Source: Metabacillus sediminilitoris
GTDB lineage: Bacteria; Bacillota; Bacilli; Bacillales; Bacillaceae
Reading direction: 5' to 3'
DNA length: 64,000 nucleotides
Assembly: GCF_009720625.1 (NCBI RefSeq)
Contig: NZ_CP046266.1
Coordinates: 441,501-505,500 of the forward strand
The position numbers and the translations under genes are program-made. This document shows, piece after piece, positions 1 through 8,719 of the stretch; position 1 is the first letter of the stretch, and each line of letters starts with the position of its first letter. Below the pieces are notes generated by a model that was not told the DNA's origin, ran no database searches, and saw nothing but the letters and a program-made list of their open reading frames with translations.

Positions 1-201
1 TTCAAAAGCTGGTTGTTTATCGATTTTGATTGTTCCTTTATCTTGGCGATTTATGCCGGCAATCATTTTTAATAGCGACGTTTTACCAGCCCCATTTGAG
101 CCAAGCAGACCATATATTGAGCCTTTCTTAACTGTCAATGAAAGGTCATTTACAGCGAGTTGTTTATTGTATTGTTTACTTACGGATAGAACTTGTATCA
201 T
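1..201 (-). CDS. ABC transporter ATP-binding protein, N-terminal part (cut by window edge)
   Basis: Only the first 67 codons lie in the window. They show the typical ABC ATPase start and a Walker A motif (GSNGAGKT, about residues 34-41) that would bind ATP. The ATG at 201 overlaps the end of the upstream GntR-type regulator gene by 26 bp, so the two are almost certainly cotranscribed and translationally coupled. This pairing is the layout of B. subtilis ytrAB-type operons, in which a short GntR regulator controls an ABC exporter. The substrate cannot be told. The rest of the protein lies outside the window to the left. Confidence 0.9.
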   Translation of the reverse strand, partial: MIQVLSVSKQYNKQLAVNDLSLTVKKGSIYGLLGSNGAGKTSLLKMIAGINRQDKGTIKIDKQPAFE

Positions 202-583
202 CACTGTTATCCCCTTTGTTTGTATGATTCACCTCAAAAAAAAGTACATCTAAATCTCCTTTTGTTAACCCAAGGTAAATGGCTTCTGCAATAAGTTTTT
301 TAATCTCTGCCTTTAGTTCAGTTAATTTCTGTTCATTAGGCATATGTTCAATTGCAGCGACAAAATTACCTTTCCCTTTTATTGAATAGAGGTATCCTTG
401 ATTTTCCAGCTCGCGATATGCCCTCTGAATCGTATTCGGATTAACAGTTAATTGGCTTGAAAGCATTCTTATTGAAGGCAATTGTTCATCTGGTTTAAGG
501 ATTTGAGTAATAATTAATTCTTTAATTTTATCGACTAATTGTTCATATATGGGCTTTCTGCTTCTTACATCAAGTTGAAACAT
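176..583 (-). CDS. GntR family regulator, YtrA subfamily
   Basis: This 135-residue protein has a winged helix-turn-helix at about residues 10-75 ([14 protein letters not shown] through [16 protein letters not shown]), followed by a short helical tail instead of a large effector domain. That is the size and shape of the YtrA subfamily, whose members repress a neighbouring ABC transporter operon. Its gene overlaps the ABC ATPase gene downstream. A GGGGGT ribosome binding site precedes the ATG. A dyad just upstream (601-629) is the likely autoregulatory operator. The effector is unknown; in relatives these systems respond to cell-wall antibiotics, but nothing here proves that. Confidence 0.9.
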   Translation of the reverse strand: MFQLDVRSRKPIYEQLVDKIKELIITQILKPDEQLPSIRMLSSQLTVNPNTIQRAYRELENQGYLYSIKGKGNFVAAIEHMPNEQKLTELKAEIKKLIAEAIYLGLTKGDLDVLFFEVNHTNKGDNSDDTSSIRK

Positions 584-600
584 GAGTACCCCCTTCGTAT

Positions 601-629
601 TAACTGTATTAATGTGATTAGTACAGTTA
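601..629. promoter_or_regulatory. Inverted repeat, candidate GntR operator
   Basis: The arms TAACTGTATTA and TAGTACAGTTA match at 10 of 11 positions around a 7-bp spacer. The site is 17 bp ahead of the GntR gene start and lies between it and the divergent gene at 685. Position and symmetry fit autoregulation of the GntR/ABC operon and possibly of the divergent gene. Confidence 0.6.
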
Positions 630-684
630 GATTGTATAGGATAAAAAAGGAAAAAACAAGGGGGGAAGTGGAAAAATAGGTCAC

Positions 685-1215
685 ATGGCGGATGAAAAAT
701 ATGAGATGATAGATAGAATGGGAAATGAAGTTTTTATCATTGAAAGTAAGGTGTGTGAAAATTTGCAACAAAGTGTAATAGAAAACGTTGTTCATGAGCT
801 ATTGCAACATACTGGCTCATCTGTAAAGGTGAAAATGGAGTCATCGTTCCCGGAGAATCGTCTTGTAGGTGGAAAATATCATATCAGTACTCATACAATT
901 ACTTTATATATTGATGAAATAAAAAAGCAATGCGTTCAGTTATTTTCAACAGATGCCTATTTTATAGACTATCTAAAAATTGTTTTTGCCCATGAAATAG
1001 GCCATGCAGAAGATTTAGAACTAGCTATGTTATGCGATCAGCTTGATGAATGCACAACTCAACATGAAAGAAATAAGCTTGCACTTACGATTGAGGAAAA
1101 TGCATGGCGTTATGCGGAATCTTATTTAAAAGAGGTTGATCCTAGCTTAGTTGAAACGGTGATTTATCATTCGTTACAGTCCTATCGTGAGAAAACTGAA
1201 CTTGAGATTGCATAA
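685..1215 (+). CDS. Small protein with HExxH zinc-protease-like motif
   Basis: I do not recognise the family of this 176-residue soluble protein. It has a clear HEIGH motif at residues 103-107 inside a predicted helix (IVFAHEIGHAEDLELAM), the zinc-binding and catalytic signature of zincin metallopeptidases. A downstream glutamate-rich helix (about residues 128-140) could supply the third ligand. No signal peptide or membrane segment is visible, so it should be cytoplasmic. The start is weakly supported: only AGGT lies near the ATG, though a G-rich run sits 16-24 bases upstream. It is transcribed divergently from the GntR gene and ends at a terminator at 1253. Confidence 0.7.
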   Translation: MADEKYEMIDRMGNEVFIIESKVCENLQQSVIENVVHELLQHTGSSVKVKMESSFPENRLVGGKYHISTHTITLYIDEIKKQCVQLFSTDAYFIDYLKIVFAHEIGHAEDLELAMLCDQLDECTTQHERNKLALTIEENAWRYAESYLKEVDPSLVETVIYHSLQSYREKTELEIA

Positions 1216-1252
1216 TAAAACAAGTCTAATCTATGGGGTAATTTAGAAATAT

Positions 1253-1285
1253 AAAGGATAGGCGTATGTCTATCCTTTTTTTTAT
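1253..1285 (+). terminator. Intrinsic terminator after the HExxH gene
   Basis: A 9-bp stem AAAGGATAG/CTATCCTTT (1253-1261, 1270-1278) with an 8-base loop is followed by a T run. It ends the rightward gene at 685-1215. Confidence 0.8.
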
Positions 1286-1314
1286 CAAAATCTGGTCATA
1301 ATAGAATACCGATA

Positions 1315-1527
1315 CTATTTATACTTTTCTTCACTTGATGATTGATCTTTCGTTTTATGCTTTTGTTTTTCTTCTCGTAATTCCATTTTTAAATCCTCCA
1401 TTGGGATCGGATCTACATTTTGCTCACTTTCAAAACGATCAAATAATGTTTTATTATTTGTTTTATATTGTTCTGGATGATCCATTTCTTTTCTCTGTTT
1501 ATTATTTTTAGAATCCAACCTTTCCAC
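1315..1527 (-). CDS. Small hydrophilic hypothetical protein
   Basis: This 70-residue, highly charged protein (rich in K, E, D, Q, S and N) has no cysteines, membrane segment or known motif. The reading starts at a GTG with AGAAGG immediately upstream; an internal ATG at codon 15 is an alternative. The composition resembles small Bacillus proteins of the spore or stress class, but no family can be named. It lies alone between two rightward genes. Confidence 0.5.
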   Translation of the reverse strand: MERLDSKNNKQRKEMDHPEQYKTNNKTLFDRFESEQNVDPIPMEDLKMELREEKQKHKTKDQSSSEEKYK

Positions 1528-1590
1528 CTGCCTTCTAAGTGTTTGTCATTTATATACCACCACTTAACAATAAAGAAACATCAATATTCA

Positions 1591-1670
1591 AATCTATCAA
1601 CTTTCCGAAGAAATCTATCAACTTCTCAAAAAAATTTATCAACTTTCTTCTTAAATCTATCATTTGAAAA
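1591..1670. repeat. 21-bp-period tandem repeat, four units
   Basis: The core AATCTATCAACTT recurs at 1591, 1612, 1633 and 1654 (the third copy has one change, the fourth is truncated), an exact 21-bp period. Between cores the 8-9 bases vary. The array lies in the 280-bp gap ahead of yfmR. Because 21 is divisible by three, it reads through as a heptad in any frame, so the ORF across it is probably a by-product. A second array with the same period but a different core lies at 21842-21941. Confidence 0.8.
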
Positions 1671-1740
1671 ATTATGGAGTAAAGACTCTAACATGCCCGA
1701 CTGTAAATGCCTAAATTTGTATAGAAAAAGATCTGTTCAA

Positions 1741-1764
1741 AAAATAGCATTGAGCAGCTATTTT
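1741..1764 (+). other. Inverted repeat in the yfmR leader
   Basis: AAAATAGC and GCTATTTT form a perfect 8-bp stem around an 8-base loop, 44 bp ahead of the yfmR start. It could be a weak attenuator or an operator. There is no T run beyond the stem's own. Confidence 0.4.
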
Positions 1765-1807
1765 GCTTTACAATAGAAACATACTGTGCAGAAGGATAGG
1801 ATAAATT

Positions 1808-3700
1808 ATGAGTATTTTACAAGTTGAAAATTTATATAAAACATATGGCGAAAAAGTCTTATTTGATCATATTTCCTTTACGATTGCACCGAAGCAAAGA
1901 ATCGGTTTAATCGGTGTAAATGGAACAGGGAAATCGACATTATTAAAAGTAATTGCAGGGATCGAATCAGCTGATACAGGTGAGATCACTCACTCAAATA
2001 CAATGAGGATTGAATATTTACCACAAGATCCAGAACTCACAGAAGGTTTGTCTGTTCTTGAGCAAATTTATTACGGTGACGCGCCGATTATGGAAACGAT
2101 GAGAGAGTATGAGCTTGCTTTAAGTGAATTAGAGAAAGATCCAGAAAATGAAACAAAGCTAAAGCATTTAATGAATATGCAGCAAAAAATGGATCAGCAC
2201 GAAGCGTGGGAAGCTAATACAGTTGCGAAAACGGTATTAACGAAGCTTGGTATCACTGATTTTTCGAAGCCTGTTGCGTATTTATCGGGCGGTCAGAAGA
2301 AGCGTGTAGCAATAGCTAAGGCACTTATTCAGCCGGCTGATATATTAATATTAGATGAGCCTACAAACCATCTTGATAATGAAACAATTGAATGGTTAGA
2401 AGGATTTTTGGCCCAATACAAAGGATCAATTGTATTAATTACACATGACCGCTATTTTTTAAATCGTGTTACAAACCAAATTTTTGAATTAGACCAAGGT
2501 CATCTTTACACATATGCAGGAAACTATGAAGTGTTCTTGGAGAAGAAAGCAGAGAGAGAAATCAATACTGAGCAAGCAGAGGTGAAAAGGCAAAATCTAT
2601 TAAGACGTGAGCTTGCCTGGCTGCGCAGAGGTGCGAAAGCTAGATCGACAAAGCAAAAGGCTCGAATAGGACGTGTAGAAGAGCTTCAGGACCAAAAAGG
2701 ACCTGCACTATCTAAAGACCTTGATTTTGCAATTGGTTCTACTCGATTAGGAAAAAAAGTTCTTGAAATGGAAAATATCTCTAAATCTTATGATGGGAAA
2801 AATCTGATCAAAGATTTTAATTATTTAGTTACGCCAGGTGAACGACTTGGGATTATTGGACCAAATGGAAGTGGCAAATCAACGCTGCTCAATATTATGG
2901 CTGGTCGTATAGCAGCTGATAAAGGGACAATTGAAGTTGGCGAGACTGTGAAGATTGGTTATTATACACAGGACCATGAAGAAATGGATGAAAATCTTCG
3001 CGTTGTTGAATATATTAAGGAGACAGCTGAGATTGTTCATACGATAGACGGACAAGTCATTACAGCAGAGCAAATGTTAGAACGCTTTTTATTTCCACGC
3101 TCTGCCCAATGGACATATATCCGCAAATTATCTGGTGGAGAAAGACGGCGTCTCTATTTATTAAAGGTATTAATGGAAGAACCGAACGTCCTTTTTTTAG
3201 ATGAGCCAACAAATGATCTTGATACACAAACACTTAGTGTTTTAGAAGACTACTTAGATCAATTTCCAGGCGTCGTTCTAACTGTTTCACATGATCGCTA
3301 TTTCCTTGATCGAGTAGTGGATCATTTAATTGTTTTTGATCGTAATGGAAAAATCAGTCGATTCCAAGGTAGTTACACAGACTACATGGAAGAAAGCAAG
3401 CTTCAAGAAATGATGCAAGAAAAGGAACCTGCAACTAATAAAACAACATATAAAAAGGAAAAGAAAAAACGGCTTTCCTATAAAGAGCAACAGGAATGGG
3501 AGCAGATTGAAGATAAAATCACAAGCCTTGAGGAAAGAAAGGAGCAGTTAGAACAGGAAATTGCTTCTGCGGGTAGTGATTTAGGGAAAGTAACAGAGCT
3601 ATATAAGGAACAAGAAAAAATTGATGTAGAATTAGAAGCAACAATGGAACGCTGGGAAGAATTGTCTCTGCTTGTCGAGGAGATTGAACAAGAAAAATAA
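1808..3700 (+). CDS. yfmR: ABC-F translation factor YfmR (Uup type)
   Basis: This 630-residue protein carries two ABC ATPase domains and no membrane segments. Walker A motifs lie at about residues 36-44 (GVNGTGKST) and 351-359 (GPNGSGKST), and signatures LSGGQ and LSGGE near 159 and 440. A linker with an arginine/lysine-rich tip (ELAWLRRGAKARSTKQKAR) lies between them, and a charged coiled coil occupies about the last 90 residues. That layout defines ABC-F proteins that enter the ribosomal E site. The sequence matches B. subtilis YfmR closely in remembered segments; YfmR/Uup acts on stalled ribosomes and overlaps functionally with EF-P. It is monocistronic, with a long leader holding 21-bp repeats and a small dyad. 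Confidence 0.93.
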   Translation: MSILQVENLYKTYGEKVLFDHISFTIAPKQRIGLIGVNGTGKSTLLKVIAGIESADTGEITHSNTMRIEYLPQDPELTEGLSVLEQIYYGDAPIMETMREYELALSELEKDPENETKLKHLMNMQQKMDQHEAWEANTVAKTVLTKLGITDFSKPVAYLSGGQKKRVAIAKALIQPADILILDEPTNHLDNETIEWLEGFLAQYKGSIVLITHDRYFLNRVTNQIFELDQGHLYTYAGNYEVFLEKKAEREINTEQAEVKRQNLLRRELAWLRRGAKARSTKQKARIGRVEELQDQKGPALSKDLDFAIGSTRLGKKVLEMENISKSYDGKNLIKDFNYLVTPGERLGIIGPNGSGKSTLLNIMAGRIAADKGTIEVGETVKIGYYTQDHEEMDENLRVVEYIKETAEIVHTIDGQVITAEQMLERFLFPRSAQWTYIRKLSGGERRRLYLLKVLMEEPNVLFLDEPTNDLDTQTLSVLEDYLDQFPGVVLTVSHDRYFLDRVVDHLIVFDRNGKISRFQGSYTDYMEESKLQEMMQEKEPATNKTTYKKEKKKRLSYKEQQEWEQIEDKITSLEERKEQLEQEIASAGSDLGKVTELYKEQEKIDVELEATMERWEELSLLVEEIEQEK

Positions 3701-3704
3701 GAAA

Positions 3705-3763
3705 GAAAGAAAGAAGGAGCTCATTCACCTTTCGAGAGGAAGAATGAAGACCTTCTTTCTTTC
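3705..3763. terminator. Long hairpin after yfmR
   Basis: A 13-bp stem GAAAGAAAGAAGG (3705-3717) pairs with 3751-3763, and inner CATTC/GAATG pairs extend it. There is no long T tract after the stem, so termination is plausible but may be weak. It separates yfmR from the convergent gene at 3835. Confidence 0.6.
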
Positions 3764-3834
3764 ATAATAAGAGAGCATAGGCTAAAGGCTATTTTTTTCA
3801 AAAGAAAGGACTAGGTCCCTTTAAAAGTCTAGCT

Positions 3835-4356
3835 TCACCAGCTTCTAACACTGTTTTGCTTCTTTCTTTTTTTGCAATCAGTTGATTGATGCACATGTCT
3901 TTTTCTTAAGATACGATAAATCGCCTTACCATCACTCGGACTTCCATCTGGATAATCCATTGGTAATAATGCAAAGAAAATCGTATAAATAGAGAAGTAA
4001 ATAAATTGGTAAGTTATACTTGAAGCGTTTATGATATTTATTTTAATAAACATGTGAATAATGATGATACTTAAAATATTGAAAAAGGATCCGCCAAAAT
4101 AAATAAGTAGATGGTGTAAACGATTAGTCACATTAATTTTTGAAAATTCACAGCCGCCATACCAAAAATAACAAATACGAAATTCGATAAATCGAAAAGT
4201 AAAAAGCTTTGCCCCACACCCCAATACTAGCTTTACATCCTGACAGCCGTACATTCTAGCAAATAGATAGTGTCCTAACACATGAATGAGAGTAACGATC
4301 GGAAAGATGATGAAAAAGGCACGAAAAAAAACAAGTAAATCATCTAGACCAAACAA
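3835..4356 (-). CDS. M50-like membrane protein with altered HExxH motif
   Basis: The protein has 173 residues and about four membrane segments. The first contains HVLGHYLFARMYG, which aligns with the HExxH zinc site of site-2 protease (M50) relatives, but the catalytic glutamate is valine (codon GTG, one base from GAG). A second conserved-looking element, DYPDGSPSDGKAIYRIL, near residues 135-151 resembles the DG-containing motif of the family. A TTG start is supported by AAGGGGG seven bases upstream. It is probably either a non-catalytic relative or a decayed protease. It lies alone, divergent from nos. Confidence 0.65.
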   Translation of the reverse strand: MFGLDDLLVFFRAFFIIFPIVTLIHVLGHYLFARMYGCQDVKLVLGCGAKLFTFRFIEFRICYFWYGGCEFSKINVTNRLHHLLIYFGGSFFNILSIIIIHMFIKINIINASSITYQFIYFSIYTIFFALLPMDYPDGSPSDGKAIYRILRKRHVHQSTDCKKRKKQNSVRSW

Positions 4357-4488
4357 TCGAAAACCCCCTTATCCTTTCTTAATGATGGATAGGTTTAACT
4401 TATTCATCCTTATGACTCTACCCGGCATGTCCAACTTATAACAACAAAAGTGAAATTCACGTAAATAGTACGATTAGAGGTGTCCGTA

Positions 4489-5580
4489 TTGGCTGCAAAA
4501 ACACAGCTGGAAGTTGAAGCAGAACAATTTATTAAAAAAGCGTACAATGAACTTGGGAAATCAGAGCAAGAAATAAAAGATAGAATGGACCATATAAAAA
4601 TTGAAATTGCAGAAATGGGCTATTATGAACATACATATGAAGAATTAGCACATGGTGCCAAAATGGCATGGAGAAATAGTAATAAATGCATTGGGCGATT
4701 GTTTTGGAATACTTTAAATGTCTTTGATGAAAGAAAAGCGAATTCGGAAGAAGCCATTTTTCGTGCGTTACAGCATCATATTTCATATGCGACTAATGAA
4801 GGAAAGATTAAACCTACTATAACCATTTTTAAACCTTTTAAAGGGGAAAATGACCAAGTTAGAATTTGGAATCATCAACTCATTCGCTATGCTGGATATG
4901 AATCAGAAACTGGTGTAATTGGAGATCCCGCATCTATTTCATTTACAAAACAATGCGAACAATTAGGCTGGAGTGGTGACAGAACACATTTTGATATTCT
5001 TCCACTTGTTGTGCAATTAAATAATCAATCACCAAAATGGTTGTCATTATCTAAAGATGAAGTTTTAGAGGTCCCAATTACACATCCAAAGCTCCGTGGA
5101 ATAGAAGACTTGCATTTGAAGTGGTATAGCGTTCCAATCATCGCAGATATGCGATTGGAGATCGGCGGGATTGAATATACAGCAGCACCATTTAATGGCT
5201 GGTATATGGAAACGGAAATTGGCGCCCGTAACTTAGCGGATTCTTACCGATATAATTTATTACCAAAGGTAGCTTCAATCATGAATTTAGAGACAAATAG
5301 TCATGTTAATCTTTGGAAGGATCGAGCTTTGATTGAACTGAATGCAGCGGTTCTCTTTTCCTTTAAAAAAGATGGCGTGAGCATCGTAGATCATCACACA
5401 GCAGCCCAGCAATTTAAACGGTTTGAACAAAATGAGGCAGAAAGCTGCAGACATATTACTGGAGACTGGACTTGGCTAATACCGCCAGTTTCTCCTGCAA
5501 CAACACATATTTTTCATAGAGGCTATAAAAATGAAATCGTAAAACCAAATTATTTTTATCAAGAAACACCTTATAGGTAA
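4489..5580 (+). CDS. nos: Nitric oxide synthase, oxygenase domain only
   Basis: This is a bacterial NOS of about 363 residues that oxidises L-arginine to citrulline and nitric oxide using reductases encoded elsewhere. The haem-thiolate cysteine sits in the hallmark [16 protein letters not shown] (residues 58-73 from this start). The arginine-binding glutamate is in GWYMETEIG, and the C-terminal pterin/haem region includes [10 protein letters not shown]. Length and lack of a reductase domain are typical of Bacillus enzymes, where NO protects against oxidative stress and antibiotics. TTG at 4489 is preferred because AGAGGTG lies six bases upstream; GTG at 4480 is the longer alternative. Monocistronic. 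Confidence 0.96.
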   Translation: MAAKTQLEVEAEQFIKKAYNELGKSEQEIKDRMDHIKIEIAEMGYYEHTYEELAHGAKMAWRNSNKCIGRLFWNTLNVFDERKANSEEAIFRALQHHISYATNEGKIKPTITIFKPFKGENDQVRIWNHQLIRYAGYESETGVIGDPASISFTKQCEQLGWSGDRTHFDILPLVVQLNNQSPKWLSLSKDEVLEVPITHPKLRGIEDLHLKWYSVPIIADMRLEIGGIEYTAAPFNGWYMETEIGARNLADSYRYNLLPKVASIMNLETNSHVNLWKDRALIELNAAVLFSFKKDGVSIVDHHTAAQQFKRFEQNEAESCRHITGDWTWLIPPVSPATTHIFHRGYKNEIVKPNYFYQETPYR

Positions 5581-5692
5581 AATCTAAATAAGGATGTTGC
5601 AATGTACATATATTTGATAAATCTTGAAGATGGACATTTTGTCATAATGAATTATTTCAACAGCACAATTTTTTATAAATTGAGCCGATAAA

Positions 5693-5737
5693 AAAGAAAA
5701 GCTGATAAAGGTTATTGCCTTTGATCAGCTTTTCTTT
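5693..5737. terminator. Bidirectional terminator between nos and the MFS gene
   Basis: A long stem pairs AAAGAAAAGCTGAT (5693-5706) with ATCAGCTTTTCTTT (5724-5737), plus inner AAGG/CCTT pairs. Runs of A and T on the two sides allow use from both strands by these convergent genes. Confidence 0.85.
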
Positions 5738-7013
5738 ATTCAGCCTCCACGTGTTCAGGTGTAGGCTGTTCAACTTTTTGAAACATGACATAATAGAGTA
5801 CACCACTAATAAAAGTTAATACTCCTAAAAATCCAAATGTTAGTGGATATCCAAACCATAGTGACATTGGAATGACGATTGGTGCAATGGTTCGCCCAAT
5901 CGTATATCTAAGACTTGATGCTGCAAAGTATTGACCTCTCATATGCTCTGGTGCAAGTTTTGAAACAAATGTTTGTTGAATCCCAGCAGTCATGAGCTCC
6001 GCAAAAGTGAATAATCCCATTGCAATAATAAAGACCCATAATGACGCAGTCAAACCGAATAGTATAATAGATACACCATAAATAACAGAGGAAAGAATAA
6101 AAACATTTCGTTCTTTATACTTACTCATCCATTTCGTCACAGCAATCGTGAAAAGTGCTACGAACAGACCGTTCTCAGAAAGTATGACACCAAATGCTTG
6201 TTCACCGGTTAATTGTAATGACCAATCACCAATTTGAATGAATTCATGTTGATGAATCGTATCTGTTATATAAACAGGAATAATCATATCAAGCTGCATA
6301 AAGGTAATAGCAACGAGAACACCTGCTATTATATAAAGTAAAAATACGCTGTCCTTAAAGATAATACGGTAATCTTGAAATTGTTGAACAATGGCGTGAT
6401 ACCATTTCCTTGGAACTCCATTGTTACTAGGATAAAAGGCAGGAGCAGTTTCCCGAGTGTATTTTGCAAGGATAAATGAAAGCAGCATGCAAACAATACC
6501 TGCGATTAAAAGAACTTCAAAAGGATAACTGACATAGAAAATGGCTCCTAAAATAGGTCCAATAACAACAGCTATATTAATTGACGTATAAAAAATAGCA
6601 AATACACTGCTACGGTCTTTTTCACTTACAACGTCAGCAACCATTGCTTGTGAAGCAGGCCAATAAAAGGCACCAAAAACTCCTGCTAACGAAAAACAGA
6701 TAAACCCTAAAATAGGTAAATCAAGCCATGGTGAATTTGAAATGGCAAATATCACAAAGGCTAACCCTTGACAAAAGGATGAGAAAACCATCATTTTCTT
6801 CCTTCCAAAACGATCAGCACAATAACCACCCATTAAATTAGCAAGGACTGAAAAGACTTGTGAAATGATTAAGAATAATCCAGCCTTTTCTCTTCCAAAA
6901 GCATCTGCAAAGTAAATTGTAAGGAAAGGGAAAAACATCCAATAAGTGATGTTCATCAAAGCCTCTCCAAATAAACGGATTTTAAGGTTATAATCCCAAT
7001 CTCGTATTTTCAT
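5736..7013 (-). CDS. MFS multidrug-type efflux transporter
   Basis: A 425-residue membrane protein with about 12 hydrophobic segments. The loop motif between segments 2 and 3, GGYCADRFGRKKMMV (about residues 63-77), is the MFS signature GxxxDRxGRR. The segment-5 region (VVIGPILGAIFY) fits drug:H+ antiporter family DHA1. The polar central loop is about 30 residues. It is expected to export small toxic compounds by proton antiport, but the substrate is unknown. A single gene, convergent with nos; the ATG at 7013 follows a purine-rich region. Confidence 0.88.
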   Translation of the reverse strand: MKIRDWDYNLKIRLFGEALMNITYWMFFPFLTIYFADAFGREKAGLFLIISQVFSVLANLMGGYCADRFGRKKMMVFSSFCQGLAFVIFAISNSPWLDLPILGFICFSLAGVFGAFYWPASQAMVADVVSEKDRSSVFAIFYTSINIAVVIGPILGAIFYVSYPFEVLLIAGIVCMLLSFILAKYTRETAPAFYPSNNGVPRKWYHAIVQQFQDYRIIFKDSVFLLYIIAGVLVAITFMQLDMIIPVYITDTIHQHEFIQIGDWSLQLTGEQAFGVILSENGLFVALFTIAVTKWMSKYKERNVFILSSVIYGVSIILFGLTASLWVFIIAMGLFTFAELMTAGIQQTFVSKLAPEHMRGQYFAASSLRYTIGRTIAPIVIPMSLWFGYPLTFGFLGVLTFISGVLYYVMFQKVEQPTPEHVEAE

Positions 7014-7270
7014 AGTTGTTACCCCTGTTCTCGTAAACTACCGTAACTATCATACTCTCTCAAAACATGAAATACAATATCGTGTACACGAACTCAGGAT
7101 AATTAAAAATGTTATGTTAGTAAGCGTAACCATTTAAAATAAAGAATAGTGTAGTCCAAATTTAATTAAGGGTGGATAAAGAAAACTTCTTTCTAAACCT
7201 ATTTAATAGGATAAAGGAGGATTCTACCTCCACACTAGGGCAACACTAAAAAAGAAGGAGTGTGGTCAAG

Positions 7271-7648
7271 ATGGATATTTTTTCAATAATTGCTGAAGAA
7301 AAAATCCGAAAAGCAATGGAAAATGGAGAGTTTGATAACCTGCCTGGACAAGGAAAACCATTACAGCTAGAAGACCTATCACATATTCCAGAAGAACTGC
7401 GTGTTGCCTATAAAGTAATGAAAAATGCAAACATAGTAAATGATCTAGATACATTGCAAAAAGAATTAATGACAATAGATGATTTAATTGATTCATGTAA
7501 AAGTAGTGAAAATAGTAACAGACTTAATAAGGAAAAACGGTTGATCGAAAAGAAATTGGAGGCTCTTTTGAAGAAACGAAAATCACTTGATACAAAAGCA
7601 TCAGCTTTTTATAAAGAAAGAATGTTAGAACGATTGAAAAAACAGTAA
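7271..7648 (+). CDS. DUF1992 (DnaJ homologue C28-like) domain protein
   Basis: A cytoplasmic protein of 125 residues. It begins with the diagnostic DUF1992 stretch: AEEKIRKAMENGEF followed by DNLPGQGKPL (about residues 8-32), then a charged helical region with predicted coiled coil to the end. The family is named after a region of human DNAJC28; its bacterial role is not established. An AAGAAGGAG site lies ten bases before the ATG at 7271. A GTG at 7262 is possible but would be directly on the ribosome binding site. Confidence 0.85.
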   Translation: MDIFSIIAEEKIRKAMENGEFDNLPGQGKPLQLEDLSHIPEELRVAYKVMKNANIVNDLDTLQKELMTIDDLIDSCKSSENSNRLNKEKRLIEKKLEALLKKRKSLDTKASAFYKERMLERLKKQ

Positions 7649-7744
7649 TATAGAGGCTTTCCTTCCGATAGCTGTTCGTTTATATTATTTGAAATAGTAA
7701 GTTTTGGAAAAGATGTAGTAGAAAAAACAATAAGGAGGAGCACA

Positions 7745-8431
7745 ATGAAAAAATTAATTTTACCATTTATCCTTTTGACCATGTTTATGTCTACTGCTTG
7801 TGGAAATCAAGCTGCTAATGAAAAGGAACTAGAGGGAGATAAACCTCAGGAAGCGGATGAAGAGATTGCTAACGAGGGTGCATCAGAGTCAAAAACAGAT
7901 GATAATAAAAATAATCAGACTAATGATGAGTCTAAGGAAATTGTACAGAAAAATGCTGAAGAGGTATTGAAGTTATTAAAGGCTAAAGATGGAGAAGAAT
8001 TGTCAGCATATGTACATCCTGAAAAAGGAGTTCTTTTTTCTCCTTATGTATATATAGAATCAGATGCGGTAACGTTTGATAAAGAAAAGATAAAAGGATT
8101 TTTTGAGGATACTAAAACATATACTTGGGGAGCTCAAGATGGCAGTGGTGAACCGATTGAATTAACGCCAAGTGAATATGAAAAAAAGTATATTTACAAT
8201 GGGGATTTTGAGCAAGCGGATGAAATAACGGTTGATCGAGTGGAGTCGAGAGGAAATACAATTCGAAATATAAGCAAGGTTTTCCCAAACTCACACACAG
8301 TAGAATACTATATTAAAGGTACTGAAGAAAATGATAATATGGATTGGAAGGCGTTAAACCTTGTGTTTGAACAAGATGCCCAAGGTGAGTGGAAGCTAGT
8401 GGCAATCGTGCATGATCAATGGACAATATAA
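7745..8431 (+). CDS. Putative lipoprotein
   Basis: A 228-residue protein with a signal peptide of about 18 residues ending in the lipobox STAC (cysteine at residue 20). A low-complexity acidic linker (E, D, N, K, S to about residue 60) and a folded domain of about 165 residues follow. The domain starts with a helix (EVLKLLKAKDGEELSAYVHP) and ends with W-containing beta strands, suggesting an NTF2-like or DUF4829-like fold; that is inference only. It would be anchored on the outer face of the membrane. GGAGG precedes the ATG and a terminator follows at 8440. Confidence 0.8.
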   Translation: MKKLILPFILLTMFMSTACGNQAANEKELEGDKPQEADEEIANEGASESKTDDNKNNQTNDESKEIVQKNAEEVLKLLKAKDGEELSAYVHPEKGVLFSPYVYIESDAVTFDKEKIKGFFEDTKTYTWGAQDGSGEPIELTPSEYEKKYIYNGDFEQADEITVDRVESRGNTIRNISKVFPNSHTVEYYIKGTEENDNMDWKALNLVFEQDAQGEWKLVAIVHDQWTI

Positions 8432-8439
8432 GTTGAGTG

Positions 8440-8475
8440 AACCACCGCTAATGACAAAAAGCGGTGGTTTTTTAT
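8440..8475 (+). terminator. Intrinsic terminator after the lipoprotein gene
   Basis: A perfect 9-bp GC-rich stem AACCACCGC/GCGGTGGTT (8440-8448, 8461-8469) is followed by a T run. Confidence 0.9.
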
Positions 8476-8666
8476 GCCTTATTAATATGGGCAATAAAAT
8501 GCCACCCTTATGCAAGGTAGGACAAAATGCGGAGGTGGGGATGAATGCCCATAAATGTCTGACGAAGAATAGAAGATAAGATGTTCAAAACTGGCAAAAG
8601 CCTCAGGATATGTCGTTTTAAGTATAATATGACTCAGCTTTTTTTGTAGGATACAGATTTATCACA

Positions 8667-8709
8667 CCCTTCTAGGCTTTTTAATAAGATATAAAAAAGC
8701 CTAGAAAGG
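8667..8709 (+). promoter_or_regulatory. Hairpin covering the ribosome binding site of the hydrolase gene
   Basis: CTAGGCTTTTT (8672-8682) pairs perfectly with AAAAAGCCTAG (8694-8704), and the stem extends by TT/AA and, after one mismatch, CC/GG into the AAAGGAG site at 8705-8711. If it folds in the mRNA it partly hides the Shine-Dalgarno of the gene starting at 8720. The rest of the gap 8476-8666 shows nothing clear. Confidence 0.55.
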
Positions 8710-8719
8710 AGCAGAGTTG

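Noticed and set aside
1468..1776. Rightward open frame with heptad repeat NLST.
   Set aside because: It runs across the 21-bp DNA repeats and antisense to a small gene; a 21-bp period keeps any frame periodic. No ribosome binding site.
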